The position numbers and the translations under genes are program-made. From contig JAQYLJ010000028.1 in NCBI GenBank assembly GCA_028720145.1, positions 1 to 42,015 on the forward strand: 42,015 nt of DNA. The letters run 5' to 3'. The stretch comes from Clostridia bacterium (lineage in GTDB: Bacteria; Bacillota; Clostridia; Oscillospirales; CAG-272). A model generated the notes under the pieces. It was not told the DNA's origin, did not search any database, and saw only the letters and a list, made by a program, of their open reading frames with translations. Shown one piece after another: positions 1-8,189 of this stretch (the first letter of the stretch is position 1; every line of letters starts with the position of its first letter).

Positions 1-207
1 TGGCTAAAAGTGATATGCAAGGGGCTTGCGTTATATTTCGGCTTTCAGCCGAAGTTATATTATATTTGCCTTAGCTTCTCTCGAAGAGAGAAATATCACT
101 TTGCTTAAAGCAAAATATCACGCCGCAGGCATATAACTTGCCGTAAGGCAAATATAGTTGCGGCGTAGCGATAATCCCTATCGCTACGCCGCCAAATCGG
201 CTGTTTT
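1..207. repeat. Dispersed tandem-hairpin element, copy 1 (left end cut by window)
   Basis: Aligns with 5983-6189. Successive hairpins: GCAAG-ggg-CTTGC (17-29), TTCGGCT-ttc-AGCCGAA (37-53), TTCTCTC-gaa-GAGAGAA, TTTGC-ttaaa-GCAAA, TTGCC-gtaa-GGCAA, and a 14-bp stem GCGGCGTAGCGATA/TATCGCTACGCCGC (160-192). Linkers are GTTATATT/ATATAACTT. Confidence 0.9.
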
Positions 208-236
208 GTTTTTATCTGCTTTTCTTTGGCTTTTTG

Positions 237-1076
237 CTACTGTGTTTTGGCTTTTGTTTTCTGGTGGAAGCGGAAACGGAGATTCTTGACGCGCGAGAGG
301 CGTCTCGCCTTTCTCTCTTCGTCAAACCGCCGTCGCCCGATAAGGTCGGCATAGCGGAAAGTACTCCCGATGACAGCCGCCATAACTTTTCTCGCGCCGA
401 GTTTCCGCACGGCACGGGCGCAGGCGACAAGAGATGCGCCACTCGTCACGATGTCGTCGACGAGAATCACCTGTTTCCCATGCAGGTCATATTTCGTGAC
501 GGGCGTATAGGAAGTGTCGGCGGCGAGAATGCGCGCGGAATAGTTCTTTTTCTTCTGCTGTCCCGCGTGTCCGATGCGCTTGACCGCACGCAGGTACGAG
601 ATTCCCGTTTTACGGGAGAGCGCACGCACGAGCAGCAGAACATGGTCGCCGCCGTACTTGCGGATGGCGGCGCGCGAGCGCGGGACACCGACCAATACAT
701 ATTGTTTCCCGTCTTGCAACATGGGTGTCAGGCGTGCCGCCAGTTCTCCCGCGAGGAAATCGATGACCGCCTCGGACTTCACCTTTTTGAGTCGGTAGAT
801 GAGCCGATTGGTCGAGAGGTCGGTCTCCTGCGGACGATAGGCATAGAGCTTCGCCACCGTCCGAACCCCGTTCCGTTCAAGGTAGCGGTTCGGGCAGGTA
901 CAAGCGGACAGGGGTTCGAGGCATGCGGGGCAGACCTGCTCCCGCGCGCTTTGGTAGTCCCGTTCACAGCTCGCACACAGATAGGTCTCTCCCCGTGCGA
1001 GCAATCTCCCGCACGCGACGCATTTGGGCGGGAAAATCCAGCGGAGAAGTTCCTCCCCTATCTCCCGTACCGTCAC
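237..1076 (-). CDS. comF: ComF family protein / phosphoribosyltransferase
   Basis: N-terminal zinc-ribbon cysteines (CVACGRLL...CASC...CPACLEPLSACTC) and PRPP-binding motif VILVDDIVTSGASL. Confidence 0.9.
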   Translation of the reverse strand: MTVREIGEELLRWIFPPKCVACGRLLARGETYLCASCERDYQSAREQVCPACLEPLSACTCPNRYLERNGVRTVAKLYAYRPQETDLSTNRLIYRLKKVKSEAVIDFLAGELAARLTPMLQDGKQYVLVGVPRSRAAIRKYGGDHVLLLVRALSRKTGISYLRAVKRIGHAGQQKKKNYSARILAADTSYTPVTKYDLHGKQVILVDDIVTSGASLVACARAVRKLGARKVMAAVIGSTFRYADLIGRRRFDEERKARRLSRVKNLRFRFHQKTKAKTQ

Positions 1077-2002
1077 GCGTCTCCTCCCTCATAGGTCAAA
1101 AAAGTACTTCCGCTCGGGAGCGTCAGGCGGAATGACACATAGGACGGGAGCGCGGGGTCCATACAGCGAATCCCACGTCCGAGCATTTCGGTATCCACCC
1201 CGCAGAGGGTGTCGAGCAGAAAGCGGAGCGCACCCAGCTCCGCATACCCGCCGACGGGTCTCGGTCTGCCGGCTTCCAGCACGGTCGGGTACAGAAGGTC
1301 TATTAATTCTTCTGCCGCCATCGCATCATAGAGGAACATACGATAGGAGCGCGGCACGGCGAATCCATCCTCGATGAGACACTGCCGAATCGCCGCATGG
1401 CTTCCCTCCGAGACAAAGCCGAGCGCCGCGGGAAGCACCGCGGTCAGAGGTCCCGATTCCCCGTGCTCGTCAACATACCTGCTCGTCTTTGGGTCATAAA
1501 ACCGACTGTGAAAGCTGTCGAGCAGTCTTGCCTGCCGTGCGAGCGGGAGAGTCATCCCACATGCGGCACCGACCCTCCGATACGCAAGCATTGCGCCGAG
1601 AAGAAACGCCGAGGTGAGGAAGTCCTCGCCCGTCTCGGGCGCATCCCAATAGGGCGAGAGGGTGACGCAATACTTCCTTATCGCGTTCATGACAAACGCC
1701 GTATCGCCGGTATAGCGCAGATAATACGAGAGGGCGAGCGGGTAGGTACAGGCGGCTCGCAGGGTCGCCTGCCCACGGATATTCTCCGTGAGATAGTCCC
1801 CCATCTCGGAGAGCAATGTCCGCACGCGAGAGGCGTCTCCGCAAAGCAGAAGCGCGACCCCAACATAGGCGGGGAAAGCCGCCGGCTCCGCGAGCAACTG
1901 CTCGCAGGACGGGGTCTCGGTCTCGGAAAACAGAGCGGTTCCCTGCTCCCAGATGCCCGTCAGCTCTTCGGAATCACTCTCGAATGTACAATAAAGTTCC
2001 AT
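1073..2002 (-). CDS. Hypothetical protein, possibly six-hairpin glycosidase-like (alpha/alpha toroid)
   Basis: Intact 309-aa ORF with a 4-bp overlap with comF. Patterns such as LRYTGDTAFV and DSFHSRFYDPKTSRYVDEHGESGPLTAVLPAALGFV resemble rhamnosidase/GH toroid proteins. Confidence 0.55.
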   Translation of the reverse strand: MELYCTFESDSEELTGIWEQGTALFSETETPSCEQLLAEPAAFPAYVGVALLLCGDASRVRTLLSEMGDYLTENIRGQATLRAACTYPLALSYYLRYTGDTAFVMNAIRKYCVTLSPYWDAPETGEDFLTSAFLLGAMLAYRRVGAACGMTLPLARQARLLDSFHSRFYDPKTSRYVDEHGESGPLTAVLPAALGFVSEGSHAAIRQCLIEDGFAVPRSYRMFLYDAMAAEELIDLLYPTVLEAGRPRPVGGYAELGALRFLLDTLCGVDTEMLGRGIRCMDPALPSYVSFRLTLPSGSTFLTYEGGDA

Positions 2003-2020
2003 CGGGTCTCCTCACGCAAA

Positions 2021-2042
2021 AACCCGACCGAAGTCGGGTATT
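2021..2042 (-). terminator. Rho-independent terminator downstream of glnS
   Basis: Minus strand reads ACCCGAC-TTCG-GTCGGGT followed by TTTTTG (stem 2023-2029/2034-2040). Confidence 0.7.
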
Positions 2043-2049
2043 GCATCAT

Positions 2050-3702
2050 TTAGGCTTTATAACTGTCTTTCAAACCGACAATGCAGTTATAGGTGTTCGG
2101 ATACTTGCTGTCCGCGATGAAATAGCCGACACGCACGAACTGATACCGTTCTCCGGGCGTGAAGGTCGCCATGGAGGGTTCGAGCTTGGCGTGTTCGACC
2201 TTTTCGACCGAGGCGAGGTTCAGGTAATCGTCAAACCCTTTCCCGTCGGGGATAGCGGTGACATCCTCAATCGTGAAAAGATGGTCATAGAGCATCACCG
2301 TGGTATCGAGCGCCTGCGAGGCGGAGAGCCAATGCACCGTGCCCTTGATCTTGCGCCCGTCGGCGGGATTGCCGTTCCCGGTCTCGAGGTCTGCCGTACA
2401 ACGCAGTTCTTTGACAGAACCGTCATCGTTCTTGACAATCTCGTCCAGTTTGATGATATACCCGCCCATCAGACGCACTTCCCCGCCCGGTTTCAGACGG
2501 AAGAACTTCGGAGGCGGAACCTCGGCGAAGTCGTCGGCATCGATATAAAGCTCCCGCGTGAACGGAACCTCGCGAGTGCCCATCTCGGGGTGCTGCGGAT
2601 GGTTCGGCAGAGTGAAATACTCCACTTTGTCTGCGGGGTAGTTGGTCACCACCACTTTCAGGGGGTGAAGAATCGCGATGCGGCGGGGCGCCGTCTCATT
2701 GAGTTCCTCACGAATGCAATGTTCAAGCAGACCGATATCGACAATGCTGAGCGATTTGCTGACGCCTGCGCGCTCGACAAAGTCGAAAATGGCGTGCGGC
2801 GTGTAGCCACGGCGGCGCAGACCGCAGAGGGTGGGCATCCGCGGGTCGTCCCACCCGTCGACGAGGTGCTCTTCCACGAGCTGCCGCAGATAGCGCTTAC
2901 TCATCACGGTATGCGTGACATTCAGACGGGCGAACTCGCGCTGTTTCGGCTTCTTCTCAAAGCCGATATGGTCGACCACCCACTCGTAGAGCGGACGGTG
3001 GTTCTCAAACTCGATGGAGCACAGAGAGTGCGTAATCCCCTCGAGCGCGTCCTGAATCGGGTGCGCGTAATCGTAGAGCGGGTAGATGCACCATTTATCC
3101 CCCTGCCGATGGTGCGCGGTGTGCACGATGCGGTAGATGGCGGGGTCACGCATATTGAGGTTCGGAGACGCCATATCGATCTTGGCGCGCAGGGTCTTCG
3201 CCCCATTCGGAAATTCCCCTTTCCGCATCCGCTCAAAAAGGTCGAGGTTCTCTTCGACCGAGCGGTTCCGATAGGGGCTCTCCTTACCCGGCTCGGTCAG
3301 AGTGCCGCGCATCTCGCGCATCTCGTCCTGCGAGAGGTCGCAGACATAGGCATCCCCCTGCCGAATCAGTTGGAGCGCGAACTCATAGCATTTCTCGAAA
3401 TAGTCCGAGCCGTAAAAGACACCGCCCGTCGGCTCGCATCCCAGCCATTTCAGGTCTTCATAGATGGAATCGACATACTCGGTATCCTCTTTCGAGGGGT
3501 TGGTGTCATCGTAGCGCAGGTTGAAAAGGCCGCCGTACTTTTTTGCGGTCATATAGTTAATCCAGATTGCTTTCGCAGACCCGATATGAAGGTAGCCGTT
3601 CGGCTCCGGTGGGAACCGCGTATGCACTTTGATCTCGGGATTTGCCGCCAAATCGGCATCGATAATGTCGTGAATAAAATTCCCTTTGATTGTCTCTTCC
3701 AT
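2050..3702 (-). CDS. glnS: Glutaminyl-tRNA synthetase
   Basis: Class I aaRS HIGH-like FPPEPNGYLHIGSAKAI; GlnRS motifs RYDDTNPSKED and MSKRYL. Confidence 0.95.
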   Translation of the reverse strand: MEETIKGNFIHDIIDADLAANPEIKVHTRFPPEPNGYLHIGSAKAIWINYMTAKKYGGLFNLRYDDTNPSKEDTEYVDSIYEDLKWLGCEPTGGVFYGSDYFEKCYEFALQLIRQGDAYVCDLSQDEMREMRGTLTEPGKESPYRNRSVEENLDLFERMRKGEFPNGAKTLRAKIDMASPNLNMRDPAIYRIVHTAHHRQGDKWCIYPLYDYAHPIQDALEGITHSLCSIEFENHRPLYEWVVDHIGFEKKPKQREFARLNVTHTVMSKRYLRQLVEEHLVDGWDDPRMPTLCGLRRRGYTPHAIFDFVERAGVSKSLSIVDIGLLEHCIREELNETAPRRIAILHPLKVVVTNYPADKVEYFTLPNHPQHPEMGTREVPFTRELYIDADDFAEVPPPKFFRLKPGGEVRLMGGYIIKLDEIVKNDDGSVKELRCTADLETGNGNPADGRKIKGTVHWLSASQALDTTVMLYDHLFTIEDVTAIPDGKGFDDYLNLASVEKVEHAKLEPSMATFTPGERYQFVRVGYFIADSKYPNTYNCIVGLKDSYKA

Positions 3703-3735
3703 AACCTTGAATCATGCGGTAAAAACCGCCCTCCT

Positions 3736-4353
3736 CTATATGAGTCCATGCACGGCGCATTCGTTCCCGACCGTGGTCGGGCGTCCGTGCCCGGGATAAA
3801 GAACCGTATCGCGTGGGAGCGAGAGCACTCGCTCAATCGACTGCATGAGTGCCGAGAAAGAACCGCCCGAGACATCGGTGCGCCCGATGGCGCCGTCAGC
3901 GAAAATGGTATCGCCCGTAAACACCGCGCCGTCACCCCGATACATACACCCGCCCGCAGTGTGCCCCGGGGTCATAAGAACGGTGAGCGACTCGTCCCCG
4001 AGCGGTATCACGTCTCCCTCGGAGAGCAGTCGGTCCGGGGGCGCATAAGTCGTGGGAATCCCGAAGACGGGTCCCGACACATTATAATCGGGGTCGGAAA
4101 ACCCCATGGCGTCCCCGCGCGGCACGCAGACAGGCACACCCGGGACGCGCCAAGCGTCCAAGGCGAGCATATGGTCATAGTGGGCGTGGGTCAACAGAAT
4201 GGCGGTCAGGCGCGCCTCTCTCCCGTCCGCGCGAGGCGGAAGAGACGTGGGCGGGACGCTCGGGTCAATCACGACCGCGGTCTCCCTCATGTCGTCCGTC
4301 ACATAGTAGCACGAGGAAGCGTATCCGACACCGCCGAGTTTCGTCACTTTCAT
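3736..4353 (-). CDS. MBL-fold metallo-hydrolase (glyoxalase II-like)
   Basis: THAHYDH motif, TPGHTAGG, FTGDTIF, YPGHGRPT. Confidence 0.93.
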   Translation of the reverse strand: MKVTKLGGVGYASSCYYVTDDMRETAVVIDPSVPPTSLPPRADGREARLTAILLTHAHYDHMLALDAWRVPGVPVCVPRGDAMGFSDPDYNVSGPVFGIPTTYAPPDRLLSEGDVIPLGDESLTVLMTPGHTAGGCMYRGDGAVFTGDTIFADGAIGRTDVSGGSFSALMQSIERVLSLPRDTVLYPGHGRPTTVGNECAVHGLI

Positions 4354-4474
4354 AGGATTCCCTCTTTTCCCTACATTTTAACATATCCGTCTCGGTTTGT
4401 CCACAGTTTTTCCCGATGGAACGAGAAAAATTTACCCGCATAAACTGGAATGTAGAAATCTCTACAAAAAGGGG

Positions 4475-4699
4475 GTGACCCTCTCGCAAACCGATACCAT
4501 TCTCATCGGTTCCATCACCTACGCGCTCAAAGCGAAAACCGCGCTCGGGGAAGCCGGGGTCAAAGCGCGGCTCCGTAAATTACAACCGAAACACTACGAC
4601 GGTTGCAGTTACGGTCTGGAAATCCCGGAGGGGAATCTTCTCGCAGTCGCGGCGGTACTGCGTCCGCTCGGAATCCAATACACGCAATTTACCGAATGA
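4475..4699 (+). CDS. DUF3343-like protein (putative Se/S carrier-like)
   Basis: Small protein LIGSITYALKAKTALGEAGVKARL...GCSYGLEIPEGN with a central Cys. ATGA overlap with the downstream cysteine-desulfurase gene. The GTG start at 4475 is tentative. Confidence 0.75.
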   Translation: MTLSQTDTILIGSITYALKAKTALGEAGVKARLRKLQPKHYDGCSYGLEIPEGNLLAVAAVLRPLGIQYTQFTE

Positions 4700-5832
4700 T
4701 CTATCTCGATAACGCGGCGACCTCGTACCCCAAACCGCGCGTCGTCGAACGGGAACTCCTGCGGGCACTCAAAAAGTACCCGGGGAACCCCGGCAGAGGG
4801 GGGCACCGTCTCTCACTCGCCGCCGCCGAGACGGTGTTCCGTGCCCGCACGGCTGTCAAAACCCTGTTGCATGCCGAAAACGAAGAGCAAATTATCTGGA
4901 CGCAGAACGCAACTTTTGCAATCAACACGGTTTTGCGTGCGCGGGTCGAAGCGGGGATGCATATTCTGCTCTCCGACCTCGAACACAACGCCGTGTTCCG
5001 CCCGATTCATCGGCTCTCGCTGGACGGAACCGTCACCTACACGATTTTCCCGCATACGGGGAATGTCATGGAATCACTCGAAACCCTCGCGCGTGAGAAT
5101 ACGCGGATGCTGTTCTGCACCCATATCTCCAATGTGAACGGCTATGTGATGCCGGTCGAAGAGATTGCCGCGTTTTGTAAATCTCGCGGCATCTACTTTG
5201 TACTTGACGCATCCCAAAGTCTCGGGCACCGCGAAGTGACGGTCGACCGCATCCCCTGTGATGCGCTCTGTGCGCCCGGGCACAAAGGTCTGCTCAGTAT
5301 CCAAGGGTCGGGCTTTCTCTATGTGCGCTCGAAAGAGGGGCTACGCGATGTCTTTCAGGGTGGGAGCGGGTCTCACTCGCTATCCCCGAAAATGCCGCAG
5401 GACCTGCCCGATCTGCTCGAACCCGGGACGCTCTCGACCCCGGCTATCGGCTGCCTCGGCGCGAGTGTGCGCTATCTGCTCTCGCACGGGGTCACGGAAG
5501 CGGAGGCGAAGGAACAGGCGTTCAGCCGCCGCATCCATCTCCTGCTCTCCGAGATGCCGCGCGTAGAGTTATTTTCACAGCCGAACACGGGAATCGCGGC
5601 ATTCCGCGTCCCCGGAGTCTCCTCGGACACCATCGCGACCGAACTGAACCGCCGCGGGGTATGTGTTAGGGGCGGCTATCATTGTTCTCCCCTCGCCCAC
5701 CGCGCGCTCGGCACTCTCGACACGGGGCTTGTACGGCTCTCGGCGGGTATGTATTCGACCGAAAAGCAAGCCGAGAAAACCGCAAGGTACCTGCGGGAAA
5801 TCTTAGCGGACCTGCCTATCAGAAACCGATAA
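4696..5832 (+). CDS. Aminotransferase class V / cysteine desulfurase family protein
   Basis: MIYLDNAATSYPKP, PLP-lysine region DALCAPGHKGLL, active-site-Cys region VRGGYHCSPLAHRALGT. ATG at 4696 overlaps the upstream stop. Confidence 0.93.
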   Translation: MIYLDNAATSYPKPRVVERELLRALKKYPGNPGRGGHRLSLAAAETVFRARTAVKTLLHAENEEQIIWTQNATFAINTVLRARVEAGMHILLSDLEHNAVFRPIHRLSLDGTVTYTIFPHTGNVMESLETLARENTRMLFCTHISNVNGYVMPVEEIAAFCKSRGIYFVLDASQSLGHREVTVDRIPCDALCAPGHKGLLSIQGSGFLYVRSKEGLRDVFQGGSGSHSLSPKMPQDLPDLLEPGTLSTPAIGCLGASVRYLLSHGVTEAEAKEQAFSRRIHLLLSEMPRVELFSQPNTGIAAFRVPGVSSDTIATELNRRGVCVRGGYHCSPLAHRALGTLDTGLVRLSAGMYSTEKQAEKTARYLREILADLPIRNR

Positions 5833-5890
5833 AACGAAAAACAGGAGGTGAAAATGGCGTTTCCCATAGGGAATTTTTAGTTCACAACAA

Positions 5891-6189
5891 AAGTATAGCA
5901 CACTATACTTCACCAAAGGTGAAATGTAGTGTGCTTTTCTTATCCACAAAAGAATTAAAATCAAGTTATATTTTTAGCCTTATGGCTAAAAGTGATATGC
6001 AAGGGGTATGCGTTATATTTCGGCTACGCCGAAGTTATATTATATTTGCCTTAACTTCTCTCGAAGAGAGAAATAACACTTTGCTTAAAGCAAAATATAA
6101 CTGCCTAAGCAATATAACTTGCCGTAAGGCAAATATAGTTGCGGCGTAGCGATAAATCCCTATCGCTACGCCGCTAAGCCCCCTGTTTT
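5891..6189. repeat. Dispersed tandem-hairpin element, copy 2
   Basis: Same array as 1-207: TTTTAGCC-ttat-GGCTAAAA (5972-5991), TTCGGC-tac-GCCGAA (6019-6033), TTCTCTC-gaa-GAGAGAA (6056-6072), and others, ending in GCGGCGTAGCGATA-aatccc-TATCGCTACGCCGC (6141-6174). Lies between convergent genes. Confidence 0.9.
5897..5941 (+). terminator. Terminator-like long hairpin after the DUF3343/desulfurase operon
   Basis: AGCACACTAta-c-TTCACC-aaa-GGTGAA-a-tgTAGTGTGCT followed by TTTTCTT. Confidence 0.65.
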
Positions 6190-6251
6190 TTCTGTGCAAT
6201 CGATTCTTCAAATGATTTGTATTGTGATTTGTTTTTGAGAACCTGTTTGTT

Positions 6252-8189
6252 CTATTTATGCCTTTGTTTGCGGCTCGACTTTGAAAGCAAGACGCGTGCC
6301 GCAAGGGGCGGCAAAGTCACCCTGTCCGTGATGCTCTCTCCGGGGTTTAACCCATCTGTCCAAACGCCGCGAACGACAAAGGTCTTGTCGATGTCCGAGC
6401 CGTTCACAAGGGTCAGCGAACGCGCGGTGCCGAGTGTACGGCTGAAGGCCGCCGTATCGGAATCAAGATGAAGAAGGCGGAAATCTCCCTCGGCATACTC
6501 CCGACGACTGTGGCGGAGCGCGCCCACCGCGCGGTAAAACGCGAGAAGGTCCTCATCGGTATGATGCCACGGGTACGGCATACGGTTAAACGGGTCGGCA
6601 TACCCCTCGCTCCCCGCTTCGTCTCCATAGTAGATGGTGGGTATCCCGGGCAGGGTCGCAAGCATGAGATAGGCGAGCCGCAGGCGGCGCACGGCGAGCG
6701 TGCGCTGTTCCTCCGTCATACGCATCTCCGCGAGTTCCTTTGTGGTATGTCCCGCGGGTTCCTCTCCCGCGAGCGCGGTCAGAATCCGCACGGTATCATG
6801 GGTGCCGAGCAGGTTCATCTGATAGTTCTGCACCCGGTGCGGGGTGTTCGGCATGACCTCGGTCAGCGCATAGCGCAGTTTCTCGGGGTCGTGATAGCGT
6901 AAGAACCGAATGATGCCGTCGCGCAGCTCATAGTTCATCACGCCGTCGAGCTGTTCCCCTTGGAAATAGTGGCGGCGGTACCCGTAGGCGATCTTGTTGG
7001 ATGCGTCTTCCCACACTTCCCCGTAGAGGATACTGTCGGGCGCTGACGCGGCAAGACGCTCTTTTAATCCCGAGACAAACCCGTCAGGGTATTCGTCCAC
7101 GACATCGAGGCGGAACCCGTCGACACCGCGGCGGGCGTAGTGGTCAATGACCCCGCCCTCGCCGAGGAAAAAGTCGCGGCAGGACGGCACCTGCGTATTG
7201 ATGCGCGGCAGGATGGGGATGTTCCACCAGCAGGTGTATTTATCGGGATAGTTCTGAAAATCGAACCATTCGTAGTACGGGGACTCTTTCGACTGATAGG
7301 CGCCGAGCGTGGGATACCGTCCGTAGCGGTTAAAGTACACGCTGTCGTCGCCCGTATGATTGAACACCCCGTCCAGAATGAGGTGCATTCCGCGCTTTTT
7401 GATTTCCGAAATCAGTTCGTCAAACGCGGCTTCCCCCCCGAACATCTCGTCGATTTTGAGATAGTTCCCCGTGTCGTATTTATGATTGGAATACGCCTCA
7501 AAAATAGGGTTGAGATACAGGCAGGTGACGCCGAAAGACGCGAGATAATCGAGTTTCCGCGTCACGCCTTGCAGATTCCCGCCGAAGAACATATTGTTCG
7601 CGAGCGGAGCACCCGGATACGCGGGGTACTGCGGCATTCCGTTCTCCCAGTCGGGGTTCAGAATCGCGTCCTCTCTGACAGGGGTCTCCGCGCCGCGCGC
7701 GAAACGGTCGACGAAAATCTGATAGAGAATCCCGCCCCGCATCCATGTCGGCTCGGCATAGCGGAAATGATAAAGTGTTAATTGAAAGGTATAATCTCCC
7801 GTCAAGCCCGAGACGAAACGACAGCCGCTCCCTGCAATTTTGAGGGCGCTCCCCTCGCCTGCCATCCCCCGAAAAGCGGGACGGAGGAAGTAAAGCCCCG
7901 TTCCCATCTCGCTCGTATCGAGTTCCCCGCGCCACAGGTCGTCGGCTCCTTGGATGCCGCCCCACGCAAGCGGTACCGTGCGGGCCTCTCCGCTCTCGTC
8001 CGAGCGGACCGAAACCGACGCCTCGGTCGCCCCGAGCTGTCGCGGGAGCGACAGGGTAAAACACAGAACGCCGCCGCGCTCAAACGCGCGGCGACTGTCC
8101 GAATCCTCCTGCCCATCACCGTAGAGAAACCGACCGTGACAGGCAAGAAGATGAGAGAAATTCAGGCGAACGAATGACGGCTCGCTCAT
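6252..8189 (-). CDS. Glycoside hydrolase family 13 (alpha-amylase / neopullulanase-like)
   Basis: GVTCLYLNPIF, DGVFNHTGDDS, GFRLDVVDEYP, YGEVWED, LGTHDTVR. ATG at 8189 overlaps the glgP stop (ATGA). Confidence 0.93.
   Translation of the reverse strand: MSEPSFVRLNFSHLLACHGRFLYGDGQEDSDSRRAFERGGVLCFTLSLPRQLGATEASVSVRSDESGEARTVPLAWGGIQGADDLWRGELDTSEMGTGLYFLRPAFRGMAGEGSALKIAGSGCRFVSGLTGDYTFQLTLYHFRYAEPTWMRGGILYQIFVDRFARGAETPVREDAILNPDWENGMPQYPAYPGAPLANNMFFGGNLQGVTRKLDYLASFGVTCLYLNPIFEAYSNHKYDTGNYLKIDEMFGGEAAFDELISEIKKRGMHLILDGVFNHTGDDSVYFNRYGRYPTLGAYQSKESPYYEWFDFQNYPDKYTCWWNIPILPRINTQVPSCRDFFLGEGGVIDHYARRGVDGFRLDVVDEYPDGFVSGLKERLAASAPDSILYGEVWEDASNKIAYGYRRHYFQGEQLDGVMNYELRDGIIRFLRYHDPEKLRYALTEVMPNTPHRVQNYQMNLLGTHDTVRILTALAGEEPAGHTTKELAEMRMTEEQRTLAVRRLRLAYLMLATLPGIPTIYYGDEAGSEGYADPFNRMPYPWHHTDEDLLAFYRAVGALRHSRREYAEGDFRLLHLDSDTAAFSRTLGTARSLTLVNGSDIDKTFVVRGVWTDGLNPGESITDRVTLPPLAARVLLSKSSRKQRHK

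Noticed and set aside
1-207. Possible CRISPR array
   Set aside because: Palindromic units vary in length and sequence, spacers are short AT linkers, and there is no constant repeat of 25-40 bp or adjacent cas gene.
160-207. Simple rho-independent terminator for comF or a plus-strand gene
   Set aside because: For comF (minus strand) the hairpin is followed by AACTATATTTGCC, not a U-tract. On plus the T-rich stretch starts about 10 nt after the stem. It is better treated as part of the repeat element, although some termination activity cannot be excluded.
4375-4404. Promoter for the MBL gene (TGGACA...TAAAAT, minus strand)
   Set aside because: Spacing is 18 and the -35 is weak; plausible but not distinctive enough to list as a feature.
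1816-4443. 875-aa plus-strand ORF antisense to glnS and the MBL gene
   Set aside because: Arg/His/Val-rich translation with no recognisable motif. It lies opposite well-supported GlnRS and MBL genes and is a typical shadow ORF of GC-rich codon usage.
5682-6149. 155-aa plus-strand ORF covering the hairpin array
   Set aside because: Overlaps the desulfurase gene out of frame, then reads through palindromic non-coding repeat; no family resemblance.
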